The notes: a model not told the origin generated them from the sequence alone. A DNA stretch of 64,000 bases from Planctomycetota bacterium (GCA_021776785.1 JAJFFF010000012.1:1-64000); one strand, 5' to 3'; positions 30,287-40,721 are shown, counted from the first letter of the stretch. Made by a program: numbers and translations.

Positions 30287-31125
30287 CCGATTTGTTCCTG
30301 TAGCGCGAGACGCTCGGCGCCCGCACGGGAGGCCAAGCGATCCAACTCGCTTATCGTCTCACGAACTTTTTGCGCATGCGACGACCGCGCTTGCGCCTCT
30401 TTTCCCAGCGACGCCGCCCCGAGGCGAGCACATTGCTCCGCCTCGTCGAAGAATCCGGCCTTGAAAAACGATCGCGCCACGCGGTGGTAGCCCTCGGCCG
30501 CCCCCTGCTCCGGGAACATGTTTGTCAAAAAGCGCGTGAGCCCGGACTTAGGGTTGTCCGGCCACATCTCCTCGCGGAACAAAAAGCACGACCGCAAAAC
30601 GATCGTGTCGCCCGCGAAACCCGGCAGGATTTCGATCAACCGTTTTTGGGCGCGGGCGAAGAGTTCCTTCATCCGCCGCAGGCGCTGCGGGTAGTACTCC
30701 GACACTTCCCGAAACAGCCGCGCAAACGGACGCGCCCCGCCGGTCCGCGGAAACTCGCGCACGCTCAAGTGCTCTTCCAGCAAAATCGCGAGCTCGTGAA
30801 AGACGCGCGAGATGTACGAGTCGTAAGGGTCCACCTCAGCGGCACTGCGAAACAACGCGCGTGAAGCGTTGTGCAGCGGCCCTATGTGGCCGTCGAACAA
30901 CTCCTTGAGCCGCCACGTATCAAACAGATCCTGCGTCGCGCTCGCGGTGAGCTTGATATCTTCGCGCGGTTGACCGCGCTCCTTTACCAGGCGAGCCACC
31001 CGCGCTTCGTATTCGCGAAAGATCGCATGGAGCGAACGCCGACTCTCGAAGTGCAGATGCAGCACGGACCAGACCAGTCCGAGGCGCCCGTCACTGTGCC
31101 GACCTTCGCCGCGTCGAGGACGCAC
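30283..31125 (-). CDS. Conserved-looking protein of unknown function
   Basis: 280 aa from GTG 31125; overlaps miaB start by 4 nt. Confidence 0.6.
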   Translation of the reverse strand: MRPRRGEGRHSDGRLGLVWSVLHLHFESRRSLHAIFREYEARVARLVKERGQPREDIKLTASATQDLFDTWRLKELFDGHIGPLHNASRALFRSAAEVDPYDSYISRVFHELAILLEEHLSVREFPRTGGARPFARLFREVSEYYPQRLRRMKELFARAQKRLIEILPGFAGDTIVLRSCFLFREEMWPDNPKSGLTRFLTNMFPEQGAAEGYHRVARSFFKAGFFDEAEQCARLGAASLGKEAQARSSHAQKVRETISELDRLASRAGAERLALQEQIG

Positions 31126-31130
31126 GGGAA

Positions 31131-31223
31131 TCAATCCTCGACCGGCTCGCGGACAGCGAGCCGGTCGATGAGGATCATCAGCAGATAAAAAATCGAGGCG
31201 TAAAGCAGCAAGCTCAACCACAT
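31131..31223 (-). CDS. 30-aa putative single-TM peptide
   Basis: MWLSLLLYASIFYLLMILIDRLAVREPVED*, between rplQ and the next gene; too short for the ORF track. Confidence 0.45.
   Translation of the reverse strand: MWLSLLLYASIFYLLMILIDRLAVREPVED
31139..31167. promoter_or_regulatory. Perfect 12-bp stem hairpin within the 30-aa ORF
   Basis: CGACCGGCTCGC-GGACA-GCGAGCCGGTCG. Confidence 0.6.
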
Positions 31224-31232
31224 GGGTCGCGC

Positions 31233-31673
31233 CTACTCTTCCGCCGCCTCCTCGTCGCTCGCCACCACGGCCACGGTATCGACCAACTGCAGCAACGCGA
31301 GCGGTGCTTTGTCGCCCAACCGAGAGGTGGAGAGTCGGAGGATGCGGGTGTATCCGCCGGGGCGATCCGCCGCCGCCGGGGCCACCTCGTGGAACAACTT
31401 GTGAACCGCAGGCTTGTAAGGCATCAACGACGCCACACGCCGCACCGCGTGCAGGTGCGCGGCTACGCCTTCCGGCGTGCCCTCGGCCTTGCGTGCGATG
31501 CCGCGACGAGCGATCGTGATCAGCTTCTCGGCGAACGGCCGAAATGCCTTCGCCTTGGTGATGGTCGTTTCGATCGAGCCGTGCTCGAACAACGCCGCGA
31601 CGAAGTTGCGACCCATCGCACGTTTGTGAGAGGGGGAAACACTGAGTTGTCCCCGACGTTTCCGGTGGCGCAT
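31233..31673 (-). CDS. rplQ: 50S ribosomal protein L17
   Basis: MRHRKRRGQLSVSPSHKRAMGRNFVAALFEHGSIETTITKAKAFRPFAEKLIT. Confidence 0.96.
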   Translation of the reverse strand: MRHRKRRGQLSVSPSHKRAMGRNFVAALFEHGSIETTITKAKAFRPFAEKLITIARRGIARKAEGTPEGVAAHLHAVRRVASLMPYKPAVHKLFHEVAPAAADRPGGYTRILRLSTSRLGDKAPLALLQLVDTVAVVASDEEAAEE

Positions 31674-31677
31674 GGAA

Positions 31678-32778
31678 CTACGAGACTCCGCCGTCGACGT
31701 CCTGGCCGAGACGCAAGCCCAAGTGGGCCAGCTTCTGCTCGACTTCGCGGAGCGACGTTTTTCCAAAGTTTTTCATGGTGAGCATGTCGTCGACTTTGAG
31801 CCGGACAAGATCGCCAATCGTTTTGATGTTTTCCGATTCGAGGCAGTTGCTCGCACGCACCGACAGATCGAGGTCCGAGATGGGAAGCGCCATGCGCTCC
31901 CGCACCTGCAGGTCCTCGCGGCTGGGCGCAGCGACGCCGCCACCCGTTGCCATGCCGCCGCCCATGCTGCTGGCGCCCACGGCGCCCGCACCCATCACGC
32001 CAGCACCCATCGCGTCCGGATCCGGCAACGTGACCGGCTCGGGCATATGACGGGGCTCTTCCGGCGTGAGTTCGGCACCTTCGATGCCGTACTGCACAAA
32101 CGGATTGAGGTGCTTGCGGTAGATCTTGCTCGCCTCAACGAGAGCGTCTTCCGGCGGCACGGTGCCGTCGGTCCAGATCTCTAAGACCAACTTGTCGTAG
32201 TTGGTGAGCTTACCGACACGAGTGTTCTCGATGCGGTAGCGCACGCGGTGCACCGGCGAAAAGATCGAGTCGATCGGAATCATGCCGATCTCGCCATCCG
32301 GATCCGCGTTTTCCTCGGCAGTCACATAGCCGCGGCCCCGACGCGCGGTGAGTTCGCAATGGAACTCGGCGTCTTCGGCCAACGTGCAGATGTGCTGCTC
32401 GGGGTTGACGATTTCCGCGCCCGGGTCGCATGTGACGTCCGCACCCGTGATCGCACCCTTCGTGTTGCGCTCGATGCGCAACGTCACAGGGCCGTCGCGG
32501 TGCAAACGCACCAACAACTTCTTAATGTTTAGGACGACATCGGTGATGTCTTCCACCATGTACGGCAGAGCCGTGAACTCGTGACGAACGCCAGCAATTT
32601 TGACGTGCGTGACGGCAGAACCCTCGATGGACGAGAGCAGCACGCGACGCAAGCCGTTGCCGACGGTAGTGCCGAAGCCGCGCTCAAACGGCTCCGCCAC
32701 AAAACGACCAAAGACACCATTGGTGTCACTGGCGACGACACGGTTGGGGAGTTCGAGATTTCTCCAACGGATACGCAT
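31678..32778 (-). CDS. rpoA: RNA polymerase alpha subunit
   Basis: MRIRWRNLELPNRVV...GFGTTVGNGLRRVLLSSIEG...; C-terminal DLDLSVRASNCLESENIKTIGDLV; Gly/Met/Ala-rich linker. Confidence 0.97.
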   Translation of the reverse strand: MRIRWRNLELPNRVVASDTNGVFGRFVAEPFERGFGTTVGNGLRRVLLSSIEGSAVTHVKIAGVRHEFTALPYMVEDITDVVLNIKKLLVRLHRDGPVTLRIERNTKGAITGADVTCDPGAEIVNPEQHICTLAEDAEFHCELTARRGRGYVTAEENADPDGEIGMIPIDSIFSPVHRVRYRIENTRVGKLTNYDKLVLEIWTDGTVPPEDALVEASKIYRKHLNPFVQYGIEGAELTPEEPRHMPEPVTLPDPDAMGAGVMGAGAVGASSMGGGMATGGGVAAPSREDLQVRERMALPISDLDLSVRASNCLESENIKTIGDLVRLKVDDMLTMKNFGKTSLREVEQKLAHLGLRLGQDVDGGVS

Positions 32779-32800
32779 CGTGACCTTCCCTTCGCTCCCC

Positions 32801-33427
32801 TTAGCGGGAGCAGTATTCGACGACCAGGTTTTCGTTGACGGGGAGCGACACGTCTTCGCGTGTCGGCATGCCGACGACTTTGCCGCGCGGCGGCTCCTCC
32901 CCACGCTCCAGCCAGGCCGGTGTGCGGCCCTGGAGCCCAACGTCGATGCTGCGCTTGGCCAACTTTTGGCTGCGCTCGCGGGAGTGGACGGTGATCTCGT
33001 CGTTGTGTTTCACCACGTACGACGGAATCTTCATTTTGCGTCCGTTCACCAAAACATGGCCATGCGCAATCATCTGACGCGCCCCGTTCATCGACGGAGC
33101 GAAGCCAAGTGTTGCGACCACACTCATAAGACGGCGCTCCAGCAATTGCAGGAGGTTGCCGCCAGTGTTGCCCGGCATGCGCTTGGCACACTCGAACATT
33201 CGCAAGAACTGCCGATGGCTCAAGCCATACGCACGCTTAAGCTTCTGCGTTTCGCGTAGCTTGACACCGTATTCGGTGAACTTCTTGCGACGATATACGT
33301 GCTGTCCGGGAGGATATTCCCGGCGCTTGATCGGATCTTTCGCGGCAAATGCGTTCGCACCCTTGATGTAGAGTGAAACGCCTTCACGGCGACAGAGTTT
33401 CCAGAACGAATTGAAGGTGCGCGCCAT
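32801..33427 (-). CDS. rpsD: 30S ribosomal protein S4
   Basis: KEKKAYG-like QKLKRAYGLSHRQFLRMF...GNTGGNLLQLLERRLMSVV; S4 domain. Confidence 0.97.
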   Translation of the reverse strand: MARTFNSFWKLCRREGVSLYIKGANAFAAKDPIKRREYPPGQHVYRRKKFTEYGVKLRETQKLKRAYGLSHRQFLRMFECAKRMPGNTGGNLLQLLERRLMSVVATLGFAPSMNGARQMIAHGHVLVNGRKMKIPSYVVKHNDEITVHSRERSQKLAKRSIDVGLQGRTPAWLERGEEPPRGKVVGMPTREDVSLPVNENLVVEYCSR

Positions 33428-33472
33428 GTCTCCCTCAGCGGACAGCCAAACCCATCATCATACCCATAGTGC

Positions 33473-33853
33473 CTAGACCCTGCGCCGCTTGCGCGGCCGA
33501 CATCCGTTGTGCGGAAGCGGGGTTACGTCTTCGATCGACTTGACCTTGAGGCCCCGCGCTTGGAGTGACCGGATGGCCGACTCACGGCCCGCTCCGGGGC
33601 CTTTCACGCGGACGTCGATCTCTTTTACGCCCATCTTGATCGCGATGTCGGCTGCCTTTTCCGCGGCCCGCTGGGCGGCGAAAGGCGTCGATTTACGCGA
33701 CCCTTTGAATCCAATCGTTCCGGACGAAGCCCAGGACAAAACGTCCCCGTTGGGATCCGCGATCGTAACGATGGTGTTGTTGAACGAAGCCTGAACGTGC
33801 GCGACCGCCTTCGGGACGCTGCGTCGGACCTTGCGTTTTTTGCCGGTTGCCAT
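33473..33853 (-). CDS. rpsK: 30S ribosomal protein S11
   Basis: [49 protein letters not shown]. Confidence 0.97.
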   Translation of the reverse strand: MATGKKRKVRRSVPKAVAHVQASFNNTIVTIADPNGDVLSWASSGTIGFKGSRKSTPFAAQRAAEKAADIAIKMGVKEIDVRVKGPGAGRESAIRSLQARGLKVKSIEDVTPLPHNGCRPRKRRRV

Positions 33854-33861
33854 GTGTTGCC

Positions 33862-34242
33862 TTACTTACCCTTGACGCCCTTCTTGCCGGCCACCGTCTT
33901 ACGGGGGCCCTTGCGCGTTCGAGCATTGGTTTTCGTGCGTTGGCCGCGCGCAGGCAGGCCACGCCGGTGGCGGATGCCCCGGTAGCACGCAATGTCTTTC
34001 AACCGCGTGATGTTCGAGCCAACTTGACGTTTCAGCTGGCCCTCCACTACGTGGTTCTTTTCGAGTTCACCGGCGATTCTGGCGACCTCATCCTCGGTTA
34101 GCTCGTGGGCGCGCTTGTAAGCATCTAGCTTGCACGCCTCGATGAGCTTGGCCGATTGAAATCGACCAATACCGTGGATGTAGGTCAACGAGATCCACAC
34201 CGGCTTGTTATTGGGAATGTCGACACCGACGATACGCGGCAT
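33862..34242 (-). CDS. rpsM: 30S ribosomal protein S13
   Basis: [36 protein letters not shown]...[25 protein letters not shown]. Confidence 0.97.
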   Translation of the reverse strand: MPRIVGVDIPNNKPVWISLTYIHGIGRFQSAKLIEACKLDAYKRAHELTEDEVARIAGELEKNHVVEGQLKRQVGSNITRLKDIACYRGIRHRRGLPARGQRTKTNARTRKGPRKTVAGKKGVKGK

Positions 34243-34247
34243 TCTCT

Positions 34248-34361
34248 CTACCCCTGACGTTGTTTGTGGCGCTTGTTCGTGCAGATGACACGCACCACGC
34301 CCTTGCGCCGGATGACCCGGCAGTTTTCACACATTCGCTTTACGGAAGCTCGGACCTTCAT
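34248..34361 (-). CDS. rpmJ: 50S ribosomal protein L36
   Basis: [37 protein letters not shown], 37 aa, zinc-binding form; not in the ORF track. Confidence 0.95.
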   Translation of the reverse strand: MKVRASVKRMCENCRVIRRKGVVRVICTNKRHKQRQG

Positions 34362-34579
34362 GATCCAGCCCTTTCTGCCTTGCCCATGATCCGGCCTTTG
34401 CTCGGATCTCTAGGCGAAGACTCCACCAAAACCGCGTCCCCGGGGAGCACACGCACAAGTGTCATGCGAGCGTTACCGGCAACGTGACAGATGATTTCCT
34501 TACCGTCCTCGTCGCTGCACAAAAACCGCGAGTTCGGAAGTGTGGACACGACGACGGCGCGAATCAATGTTTCGCTCAT
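34358..34579 (-). CDS. infA: Translation initiation factor IF-1
   Basis: [64 protein letters not shown]. Confidence 0.92.
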   Translation of the reverse strand: MSETLIRAVVVSTLPNSRFLCSDEDGKEIICHVAGNARMTLVRVLPGDAVLVESSPRDPSKGRIMGKAERAGS

Positions 34580-35346
34580 GCCGTCACTCCATTCCAACGT
34601 GTCAACACATCCACGCCCCGCGCCGTGAGTGCGATCGAGTGCTCAAAATGCGCCGAGAGCCCGCCGTCGGTGGTGACCACTGTCCAGCCGTCGGCCTGCG
34701 TCCGCGTCCGCCCCGTTCCGATGCACAGCATCGGTTCGATCGCGATTACGAGCCCCTCTTCTAACGTGACATCATGCCGCCGCAAGTTGTCATCGACGTA
34801 ATTCGGAACTTGCGGCTCTTCGTGCATCTGGCGACCAACGCCGTGGCCCGCGTAATCGCGCACCAGCGCATAGCCGTGGCGCTCGGCCACTTCTTGCACG
34901 GCGCGCGCGATCTCGCTGAGCTTGCCGCCGACGCGCGCCGCCGCGATCGCCGCTTCCAGCGATGCTTCGGTCGTGTCCAAAAGCGCCTGCGCCTCTTTCG
35001 AGATCGTTCCAACCGCGAACGTACGGGCGGTGTCGCCGACGAAGTCCTTGTAGCGCGTGCCCACGTCGATGGCGATCACGTCGCCTTCACGTAGCTCGCG
35101 CGGGCCCGGAATCCCGTGGACGATCTCGTCGTTGACCGACGCACAGATCGAGGCCGGGAAGCCGTGGTAGCCCTTAAACGCCGGCGTCGCGCCGCGCGCG
35201 CGGATGATTTCTTCCGCACCCGCATCGAGTTCGGCCGTCGTGCGTCCGGGAACCGCGTTCTGCCCGGCCCACGCCAACGCCTCAGCGGCGATCTGACCTG
35301 CTTCGCGCAAGATCTCGATCTCGCGTTCCGTCTTGAGGACCATCAT
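34576..35346 (-). CDS. map: Type I methionine aminopeptidase
   Basis: MVLKTEREIEILREAGQIAAEAL...GFPASICASVNDEIVHGIPG...GHGVGRQMHEEPQVPNY. Confidence 0.96.
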   Translation of the reverse strand: MMVLKTEREIEILREAGQIAAEALAWAGQNAVPGRTTAELDAGAEEIIRARGATPAFKGYHGFPASICASVNDEIVHGIPGPRELREGDVIAIDVGTRYKDFVGDTARTFAVGTISKEAQALLDTTEASLEAAIAAARVGGKLSEIARAVQEVAERHGYALVRDYAGHGVGRQMHEEPQVPNYVDDNLRRHDVTLEEGLVIAIEPMLCIGTGRTRTQADGWTVVTTDGGLSAHFEHSIALTARGVDVLTRWNGVTA

Positions 35347-35894
35347 CGGATGAGTCCTCCCACGGCCGCGCGCACCGCCGACGAAACATCGTCGATCGAA
35401 CGGTCGCCGTCGATCTCGTGGAGCAAGCCGCGCATGCGGTAGTACCCGACCAGCGGCTCGGTCTGCTCGCGATACACCGTCAGGCGGTCGCGCACGACCT
35501 CCTCGGTGTCATCTTTGCGTCCCTCGCCGCGACCCAGGATGCGCTGCACCAAAATCTCGTCTTCGACATCGAGGAAGAGCGCGGCGTCGATCTCGGCGGC
35601 CTTTGAAAGCACCTCAACCTGCGCCAAGTTGCGCGGGTAGCCGTCGAGGATGTAGCCGGCTTGGGCATCATCCATCGTCAGCCGTTCCTTAACCAACGCG
35701 TCCACGACCCGGTCCGGTACAAGCTGTCCCTTTTCCATAAACGACCGGGCCGAGAGCCCTGTCTCCGTGCCGCGTTGGATCGCGGAACGAAGCATGTCGC
35801 CTGTGGACAGGTGCAAAAGCCCAGCATCACTCGCGAGGAGCTTTGCTTGGGTGCCTTTGCCAGCGCCCGGAGGTCCTAAGAACACGAGCTTCAT
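35343..35894 (-). CDS. adk: Adenylate kinase (short form)
   Basis: MKLVFLGPPGAGKGTQAKLL...HLSTGDMLRSAI...YILDGYPRNLAQVE. Confidence 0.96.
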   Translation of the reverse strand: MKLVFLGPPGAGKGTQAKLLASDAGLLHLSTGDMLRSAIQRGTETGLSARSFMEKGQLVPDRVVDALVKERLTMDDAQAGYILDGYPRNLAQVEVLSKAAEIDAALFLDVEDEILVQRILGRGEGRKDDTEEVVRDRLTVYREQTEPLVGYYRMRGLLHEIDGDRSIDDVSSAVRAAVGGLIR

Positions 35895-37244
35895 CTAGTC
35901 GTCTCGACGACTTTCCTTGCCGGTACGAAGGAATCCTTCGTAGTTGCGCATGACGAGATACGAGTTGAGCTTGTCGACCACGTCGAGCGCAACCGACACC
36001 ACGATCAGAATCGTAGTACCACCGAGATAAATGGTGAGCATGTCCGGCAGCCCGAGGCTGTCCGCGATGATCACCGGCAAGATCGCGATGAACGCCAGGA
36101 AGGACGCGCCCGCCAGCGTGATCCGGTTCATGATCTTCTCGAGATGCTCCGCCGTCGGACGACCCGGGCGGATGCCCGGAATGAAGCTTCCGTACTCCTT
36201 CATGTTCTTGCTCATCTCAACCGGGTTGAACATGAGCGCGACCCAGAAGAAGGCGAAGAAGAACGTCAAGACGACGTACAGAAGCGACCAGAGGAACTTG
36301 CCGTAGCCGAGCGCTGCCGAGATGGTGTCGAGTCCGACCCACTCAAACAGCAGCGGCGGAAACGCCAAGAGCGCCGACGCGAAAATCACGGGCATGACGC
36401 CCGCCATGTTGACCTTGAGCGGCATGTAGTGACGCTGCCCACCCATGACCTTGCGGCCGCGGGTGATCTTGGCGTACTGCACTGGGATCTTGCGCTGGCC
36501 CTTCGTGATGAAGACCACGCCCAAGATGACGACCACGAACAAGCCGGTGAGCAGAAATCCTGCAGCGGCGCTGAGGTTGGCGGCAAACAGCGTTTGCGGA
36601 AGCTGCGCCACAATGCCGGCCATGATCAGCAACGAGATGCCGTTCCCGACGCCGGTCTCCGTAATCTGTTCGCCAACCCACATGAGGAACATCGTTCCTG
36701 TGGTCAACGTGAGGATCCACCCCATCGAGAGCCACATCCCAGGCAGCTCACTGCCAAAGATCAGCGACTGACTCGCCGTGCCTAACGACGCTCCGGATAC
36801 CGGATCGAGTACGGGCAGCGGCACGAAGCCGCGGAACTGTTGAATGGTGAACGCCGCTTGGACGATGCAGATCGGAATGGTCGCGTAGCGCGTCCACTGG
36901 TTGATCTTGCGCTGTCCCGCGCTGCCCTCCTTGGAGAGCTTCTCCAGCGCCGGGATCACCTTCACGAGCAGCGAGAAGATAATGCTCGAACTGATGTAGG
37001 GCATGATGCCCAGGCTGAACAAAGACGCCTGCTGCAACCCGCCGCCGCTGATGATGTTGAGGAATTCAATCAGCGGGTTACCCCCGCCTTGATTACTTTC
37101 CTGCAACAACCGCAGCTTCTCCGGGTCGATCCCGGGCATCGGGATGTTCCAGCCGATGCGATACACCCCCAACAACACAAACGTCATGAACAGACGCTTG
37201 CGCAGCTCAGGGATGCGGAAGATATTGACGACGGACTGGAGCAT
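35895..37244 (-). CDS. secY: Preprotein translocase subunit SecY
   Basis: 449 aa polytopic; RLFMTFVLLGVYRIGWNIPMPGID...LFSLGIMPYISSSIIFSLL. Confidence 0.97.
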   Translation of the reverse strand: MLQSVVNIFRIPELRKRLFMTFVLLGVYRIGWNIPMPGIDPEKLRLLQESNQGGGNPLIEFLNIISGGGLQQASLFSLGIMPYISSSIIFSLLVKVIPALEKLSKEGSAGQRKINQWTRYATIPICIVQAAFTIQQFRGFVPLPVLDPVSGASLGTASQSLIFGSELPGMWLSMGWILTLTTGTMFLMWVGEQITETGVGNGISLLIMAGIVAQLPQTLFAANLSAAAGFLLTGLFVVVILGVVFITKGQRKIPVQYAKITRGRKVMGGQRHYMPLKVNMAGVMPVIFASALLAFPPLLFEWVGLDTISAALGYGKFLWSLLYVVLTFFFAFFWVALMFNPVEMSKNMKEYGSFIPGIRPGRPTAEHLEKIMNRITLAGASFLAFIAILPVIIADSLGLPDMLTIYLGGTTILIVVSVALDVVDKLNSYLVMRNYEGFLRTGKESRRDD

Positions 37245-37687
37245 CAGGCTGTGAGCGCCGAGCCTCCGGCGCCTTCGATCTTTTCTTTCGCCGATTTCGA
37301 GAATCGGTCTGCGGTAACGTTCAACTTCTTCTTGATGTCGCCGCTACCGAGCACCTTAATGGGACCTTGGCGCGCGTTGACGAGACGTGCTTCACGAATC
37401 GCTTCGGCGTCCACGGTCGCGCCATCTTCAAACGCCGTTTCCAGTTGGCCGACGTTGACGATGGCGTATTCCTTGCGGAACTTGTTGTTGAAACCGCGCT
37501 TGGGCAGGCGGCGATAGAGCGGGGACTGTCCACCCTCGAAGCCGAGCGGCGTTCCGCCTCCCGACCGAGACTGTTGTCCCTTCACACCGCGCCCAGCGGT
37601 CTTGCCTTTGCCCGAGCCCGGGCCACGGCCGACACGCTTGCGCTTCTTGCGCGGAATAAAAGCCGCGCGGATATCCGCCAGATTCAT
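37244..37687 (-). CDS. rplO: 50S ribosomal protein L15
   Basis: [29 protein letters not shown]. Confidence 0.97.
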   Translation of the reverse strand: MNLADIRAAFIPRKKRKRVGRGPGSGKGKTAGRGVKGQQSRSGGGTPLGFEGGQSPLYRRLPKRGFNNKFRKEYAIVNVGQLETAFEDGATVDAEAIREARLVNARQGPIKVLGSGDIKKKLNVTADRFSKSAKEKIEGAGGSALTA

Positions 37688-38193
37688 CGGATCGTCACCC
37701 CCCGACGGCGTTCGACACTCTTCTTCGTGCGCAATTGCGCAAGACCGTCAAACGTCGCCTTCACCAGGTTCACGGGGTTCGTGGAACCGTAGACTTTGGT
37801 CAGGATGTCGCGGATGCCTGCCGACTCGAGAACGGCGCGCACAGCTTGGCCGGCGATGACACCGGTTCCGGGCGCGGCCGGGATCAAGTAGACCTTGCTC
37901 GAGCAGTAGCGTCCGATGACTTCGTGCGGAATCGTGGTGCCGACGGTGGGAACGCGAACGAGGCGCTTGCGGCCATCCTTCACACCCTTTTCCACTGCGT
38001 TCGGAACCTGCACCGCCTTGCCGAAGCCGTAGCCAACGACGCCCGCCTGATCACCAACGGTCACCAAGGCGCTGAAGGAGAAGCGTCGGCCACCCTTCAC
38101 CACCGCGGCGCAGCGGTTGATCTTGACGACGGTCTCGTTGAGCGTGAGGCCTTCGGGGCTCACCTGGTCGCGGAATTCATGCCGTCGAGCCAT
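37684..38193 (-). CDS. rpsE: 30S ribosomal protein S5
   Basis: [41 protein letters not shown]. Confidence 0.97.
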   Translation of the reverse strand: MARRHEFRDQVSPEGLTLNETVVKINRCAAVVKGGRRFSFSALVTVGDQAGVVGYGFGKAVQVPNAVEKGVKDGRKRLVRVPTVGTTIPHEVIGRYCSSKVYLIPAAPGTGVIAGQAVRAVLESAGIRDILTKVYGSTNPVNLVKATFDGLAQLRTKKSVERRRGVTIR

Positions 38194-38550
38194 TTAGAAC
38201 ACCAGTCCCTTCTCGCGTGCGGCATCAGCTAACGCACGGACACGTCCGTGATAGCGGTAGCTGCCGCGATCGAACTTAATCGCTTTGATGTTGAGTGCTT
38301 GTGCCTTCTCGGCCACGTCTAAGCCCACTTTCTTGGCGTGCTCGACGGTGCCGCCGTACTCGCCGCACAGGACGCGGCTCGACGAAGCACAGATCGTGAC
38401 GCCGCGCTCGTCGTCGATGAGCTGGGCGTAGATATGTTTGTTGGAGCGGTGCACGGTCAGGCGCGGACGCACAGCGTCGCCCTGCACGCGCTTGCGCGTA
38501 TGAAACGCGCGGCGCTCTCGTTGTTTGTTGATTCTCTTTTGGCGCTGCAT
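38194..38550 (-). CDS. rplR: 50S ribosomal protein L18
   Basis: RPRLTVHRSNKHIYAQLIDDERGVTICASSS...FDRGSYRYHGRVRALADAAREKGLVF. Confidence 0.97.
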   Translation of the reverse strand: MQRQKRINKQRERRAFHTRKRVQGDAVRPRLTVHRSNKHIYAQLIDDERGVTICASSSRVLCGEYGGTVEHAKKVGLDVAEKAQALNIKAIKFDRGSYRYHGRVRALADAAREKGLVF

Positions 38551-38552
38551 CG

Positions 38553-39098
38553 CTAATCACTTCCGACGAACGACTTACCTTGCTTGCGCTCGATCTGCTC
38601 ACCGCGGTAACGCACACCCTTGCCCTTGTACGGCTCGGGCTTACGTGACGACCGCACCTCGGCCGCAAACTGTCCGACCTTTTGCTTGTCGGGGCCCGTC
38701 ACCACGACGCGCGTGGGGTTGGGCAGCTCGACTTTGACTCCATCCGGAATCGTCACCGTCAGCGTGTTCGCGTATCCGACTTTCAGCGACAGCACTTTGC
38801 CGTTGCTACTCGCCTGATACGAGACGCCGTGAATCTCGAGCTCTTTTTTGTATCCATCAACCACGCCTTGGACGTGGTTGTTGAGGAGCGAACGGATCAG
38901 GCCGTGCAGCGCCCGCGACTTCTTGTCGTTGTGACGCCGCGTAACCACGAGGCTGCCATCCTCAAGCGCCACAGAAATCTGCGCCGGGATGTCTTGGGTC
39001 AGCGTGCCCAACTTGCCTTTGATCGTGACGACGCTGCCGTCAATTTTGGCGTCGACGCCACTCGGCACCGGAACCGGCTGTTTGCCGATACGTGACAT
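38553..39098 (-). CDS. rplF: 50S ribosomal protein L6
   Basis: MSRIGKQPVPVPSGVDAKIDGSVVTIKGKLG...EPYKGKGVRYRGE. Confidence 0.97.
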   Translation of the reverse strand: MSRIGKQPVPVPSGVDAKIDGSVVTIKGKLGTLTQDIPAQISVALEDGSLVVTRRHNDKKSRALHGLIRSLLNNHVQGVVDGYKKELEIHGVSYQASSNGKVLSLKVGYANTLTVTIPDGVKVELPNPTRVVVTGPDKQKVGQFAAEVRSSRKPEPYKGKGVRYRGEQIERKQGKSFVGSD

Positions 39099-39102
39099 AT
39101 CG

Positions 39103-39501
39103 CTACCAGACCTTTCCGATGTATTCGCCGCCGAGGCGCTGCTCGCGACAGAGCGAGTCTGTCATGACGCCGCGCGACGTCGAGTAGATGCCAATGCCCA
39201 TGCCGCGCAGGACGCGCTCGATGTTGTCGGCGCGCTTGTAGACACGGCAACCGGGCTTGGAAACACGACTGATTTTTTCGATGATCGACTTGCCGTCGTC
39301 GTCGCGGCGCAGATACACGCGCATCCGCTTGCGACCTTCGACTTCAGTCACCTGCTTTTCACGAACGAATCCTTCGGCGACGAGTACGTCGACAATCGAT
39401 TCCTTCATCTTGCTATAGGGCATATCGACTTTGTTTCGACCCGCTTCTCCGGCGTTGCGGATGCGTGTGAACAAGTCGGCAATGGGATCCGTCATCGTCA
39501 T
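39103..39501 (-). CDS. rpsH: 30S ribosomal protein S8
   Basis: MTMTDPIADLFTRIRNAGEAGRNKVDMPYSKMK...GIGIYSTSRGVMTD. Confidence 0.97.
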   Translation of the reverse strand: MTMTDPIADLFTRIRNAGEAGRNKVDMPYSKMKESIVDVLVAEGFVREKQVTEVEGRKRMRVYLRRDDDGKSIIEKISRVSKPGCRVYKRADNIERVLRGMGIGIYSTSRGVMTDSLCREQRLGGEYIGKVW

Positions 39502-39511
39502 AAAACGTCTC

Positions 39512-39781
39512 CTACCAACTCGCCTTGGTCATGCCCGGGATCTGTCCCAGCAGCGCGAGTTCGCGCATCATGATTCGGGAGACGCCGAAGCGGCGGTAAT
39601 AGCCGCGTGAACGACCGGTCAAAGAACAACGGTTGTTGAGCCGCGAAGGGCTCGAGTTGCGCGGAAGTCGGGCCAGTCCAAACCAGTCGCCTTGCTCCTT
39701 GAGCTCGGCGCGCTTGGCTGCGTACTTTTCGTAGAGCGCGCGGCGTTTCGCTTCGCGTGCTATCCATGATTTTTTCGCCAT
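39512..39781 (-). CDS. rpsN: 30S ribosomal protein S14 (non-zinc form)
   Basis: [16 protein letters not shown]...[42 protein letters not shown]; no CxxC pairs. Confidence 0.96.
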   Translation of the reverse strand: MAKKSWIAREAKRRALYEKYAAKRAELKEQGDWFGLARLPRNSSPSRLNNRCSLTGRSRGYYRRFGVSRIMMRELALLGQIPGMTKASW

Positions 39782-39785
39782 CGCC

Positions 39786-40337
39786 CTATCTCCGCTCGTC
39801 CGGCCGACGGAACGGGAAACCGAGCTGCGCGAGTGCGTCGCGGCTCACTTCGTCCCTGCCACCGGTAAAAGTCATGATGATGTTCATTCCCTGATGGTGC
39901 TCGATGCGATCCGCATCGACCTCGGGGAACACGATCTGATCGCTCAGGCCCATCGAGTAATTGCCACGGCCGTCGAGCTTGTCCTTCAGGCCGCGAAAGT
40001 CACGAATACGAGGAACGGCGATCGAAATCAGCCGGTCCAAGAACTCCCACATGCGCTTGCCGCGCAACGTGACGCGACAACCGACCGGGTACCCCTCGCG
40101 CAGATGGAACTGCGCGATCGACTTGCGTGCGCGGGTCACCACCGGGCGTTGACCCGTGATGCGACCCATATCCCGCATCGCCTCTTCGAGGTGCTTCGGG
40201 TTGTCGCGCGCCTTGCCAATACCCATATTGAGGGTGATCTTTTGGAGCTTCGGTACGGCGTGGATGTTGTCGTAGCCGAACTTCTCTTTCAGACTGGGAC
40301 GAACCTCAGTCCGATATTTTTCCATCAATCGAGCCAT
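39786..40337 (-). CDS. rplE: 50S ribosomal protein L5
   Basis: [43 protein letters not shown]. Confidence 0.97.
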   Translation of the reverse strand: MARLMEKYRTEVRPSLKEKFGYDNIHAVPKLQKITLNMGIGKARDNPKHLEEAMRDMGRITGQRPVVTRARKSIAQFHLREGYPVGCRVTLRGKRMWEFLDRLISIAVPRIRDFRGLKDKLDGRGNYSMGLSDQIVFPEVDADRIEHHQGMNIIMTFTGGRDEVSRDALAQLGFPFRRPDERR

Positions 40338-40340
40338 CGC

Positions 40341-40721
40341 TTACGACTCCTCGTCCTTCTGGCCGTCACCCTTGGAGTCGGCTTTTTTGGACGCTGCTTT
40401 GCCCGCCGCGGTAATCGGCTTGCCCGTTTTGCGCGCGATACGAGTCTTGCGGCCGTCGATGACGGCCGAACCGACTCGCGTCCGCACATCCGCCGTTTCG
40501 TCCACGAGCATGACATTGCTCATGTGAACCGGCGTCTCACGGCGCACACGCCCACCTTGGGGGTGCTGCTGACTCTTCCGCATGTGTTTCCAGCGCAAGT
40601 TCACGCCTTCGACGGCCACGCGGCCTTTGTCGTTAAGAACACGAAGGACCCGTCCGCGCTTGCCGCGGTCGTTGCCCGTCACGATCTCAACCAGATCGCC
40701 TTTTCGGATCCGAGCCATCAC
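40341..40721 (-). CDS. rplX: 50S ribosomal protein L24 with C-terminal extension
   Basis: [27 protein letters not shown]...[34 protein letters not shown]. Confidence 0.96.
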   Translation of the reverse strand: MMARIRKGDLVEIVTGNDRGKRGRVLRVLNDKGRVAVEGVNLRWKHMRKSQQHPQGGRVRRETPVHMSNVMLVDETADVRTRVGSAVIDGRKTRIARKTGKPITAAGKAASKKADSKGDGQKDEES

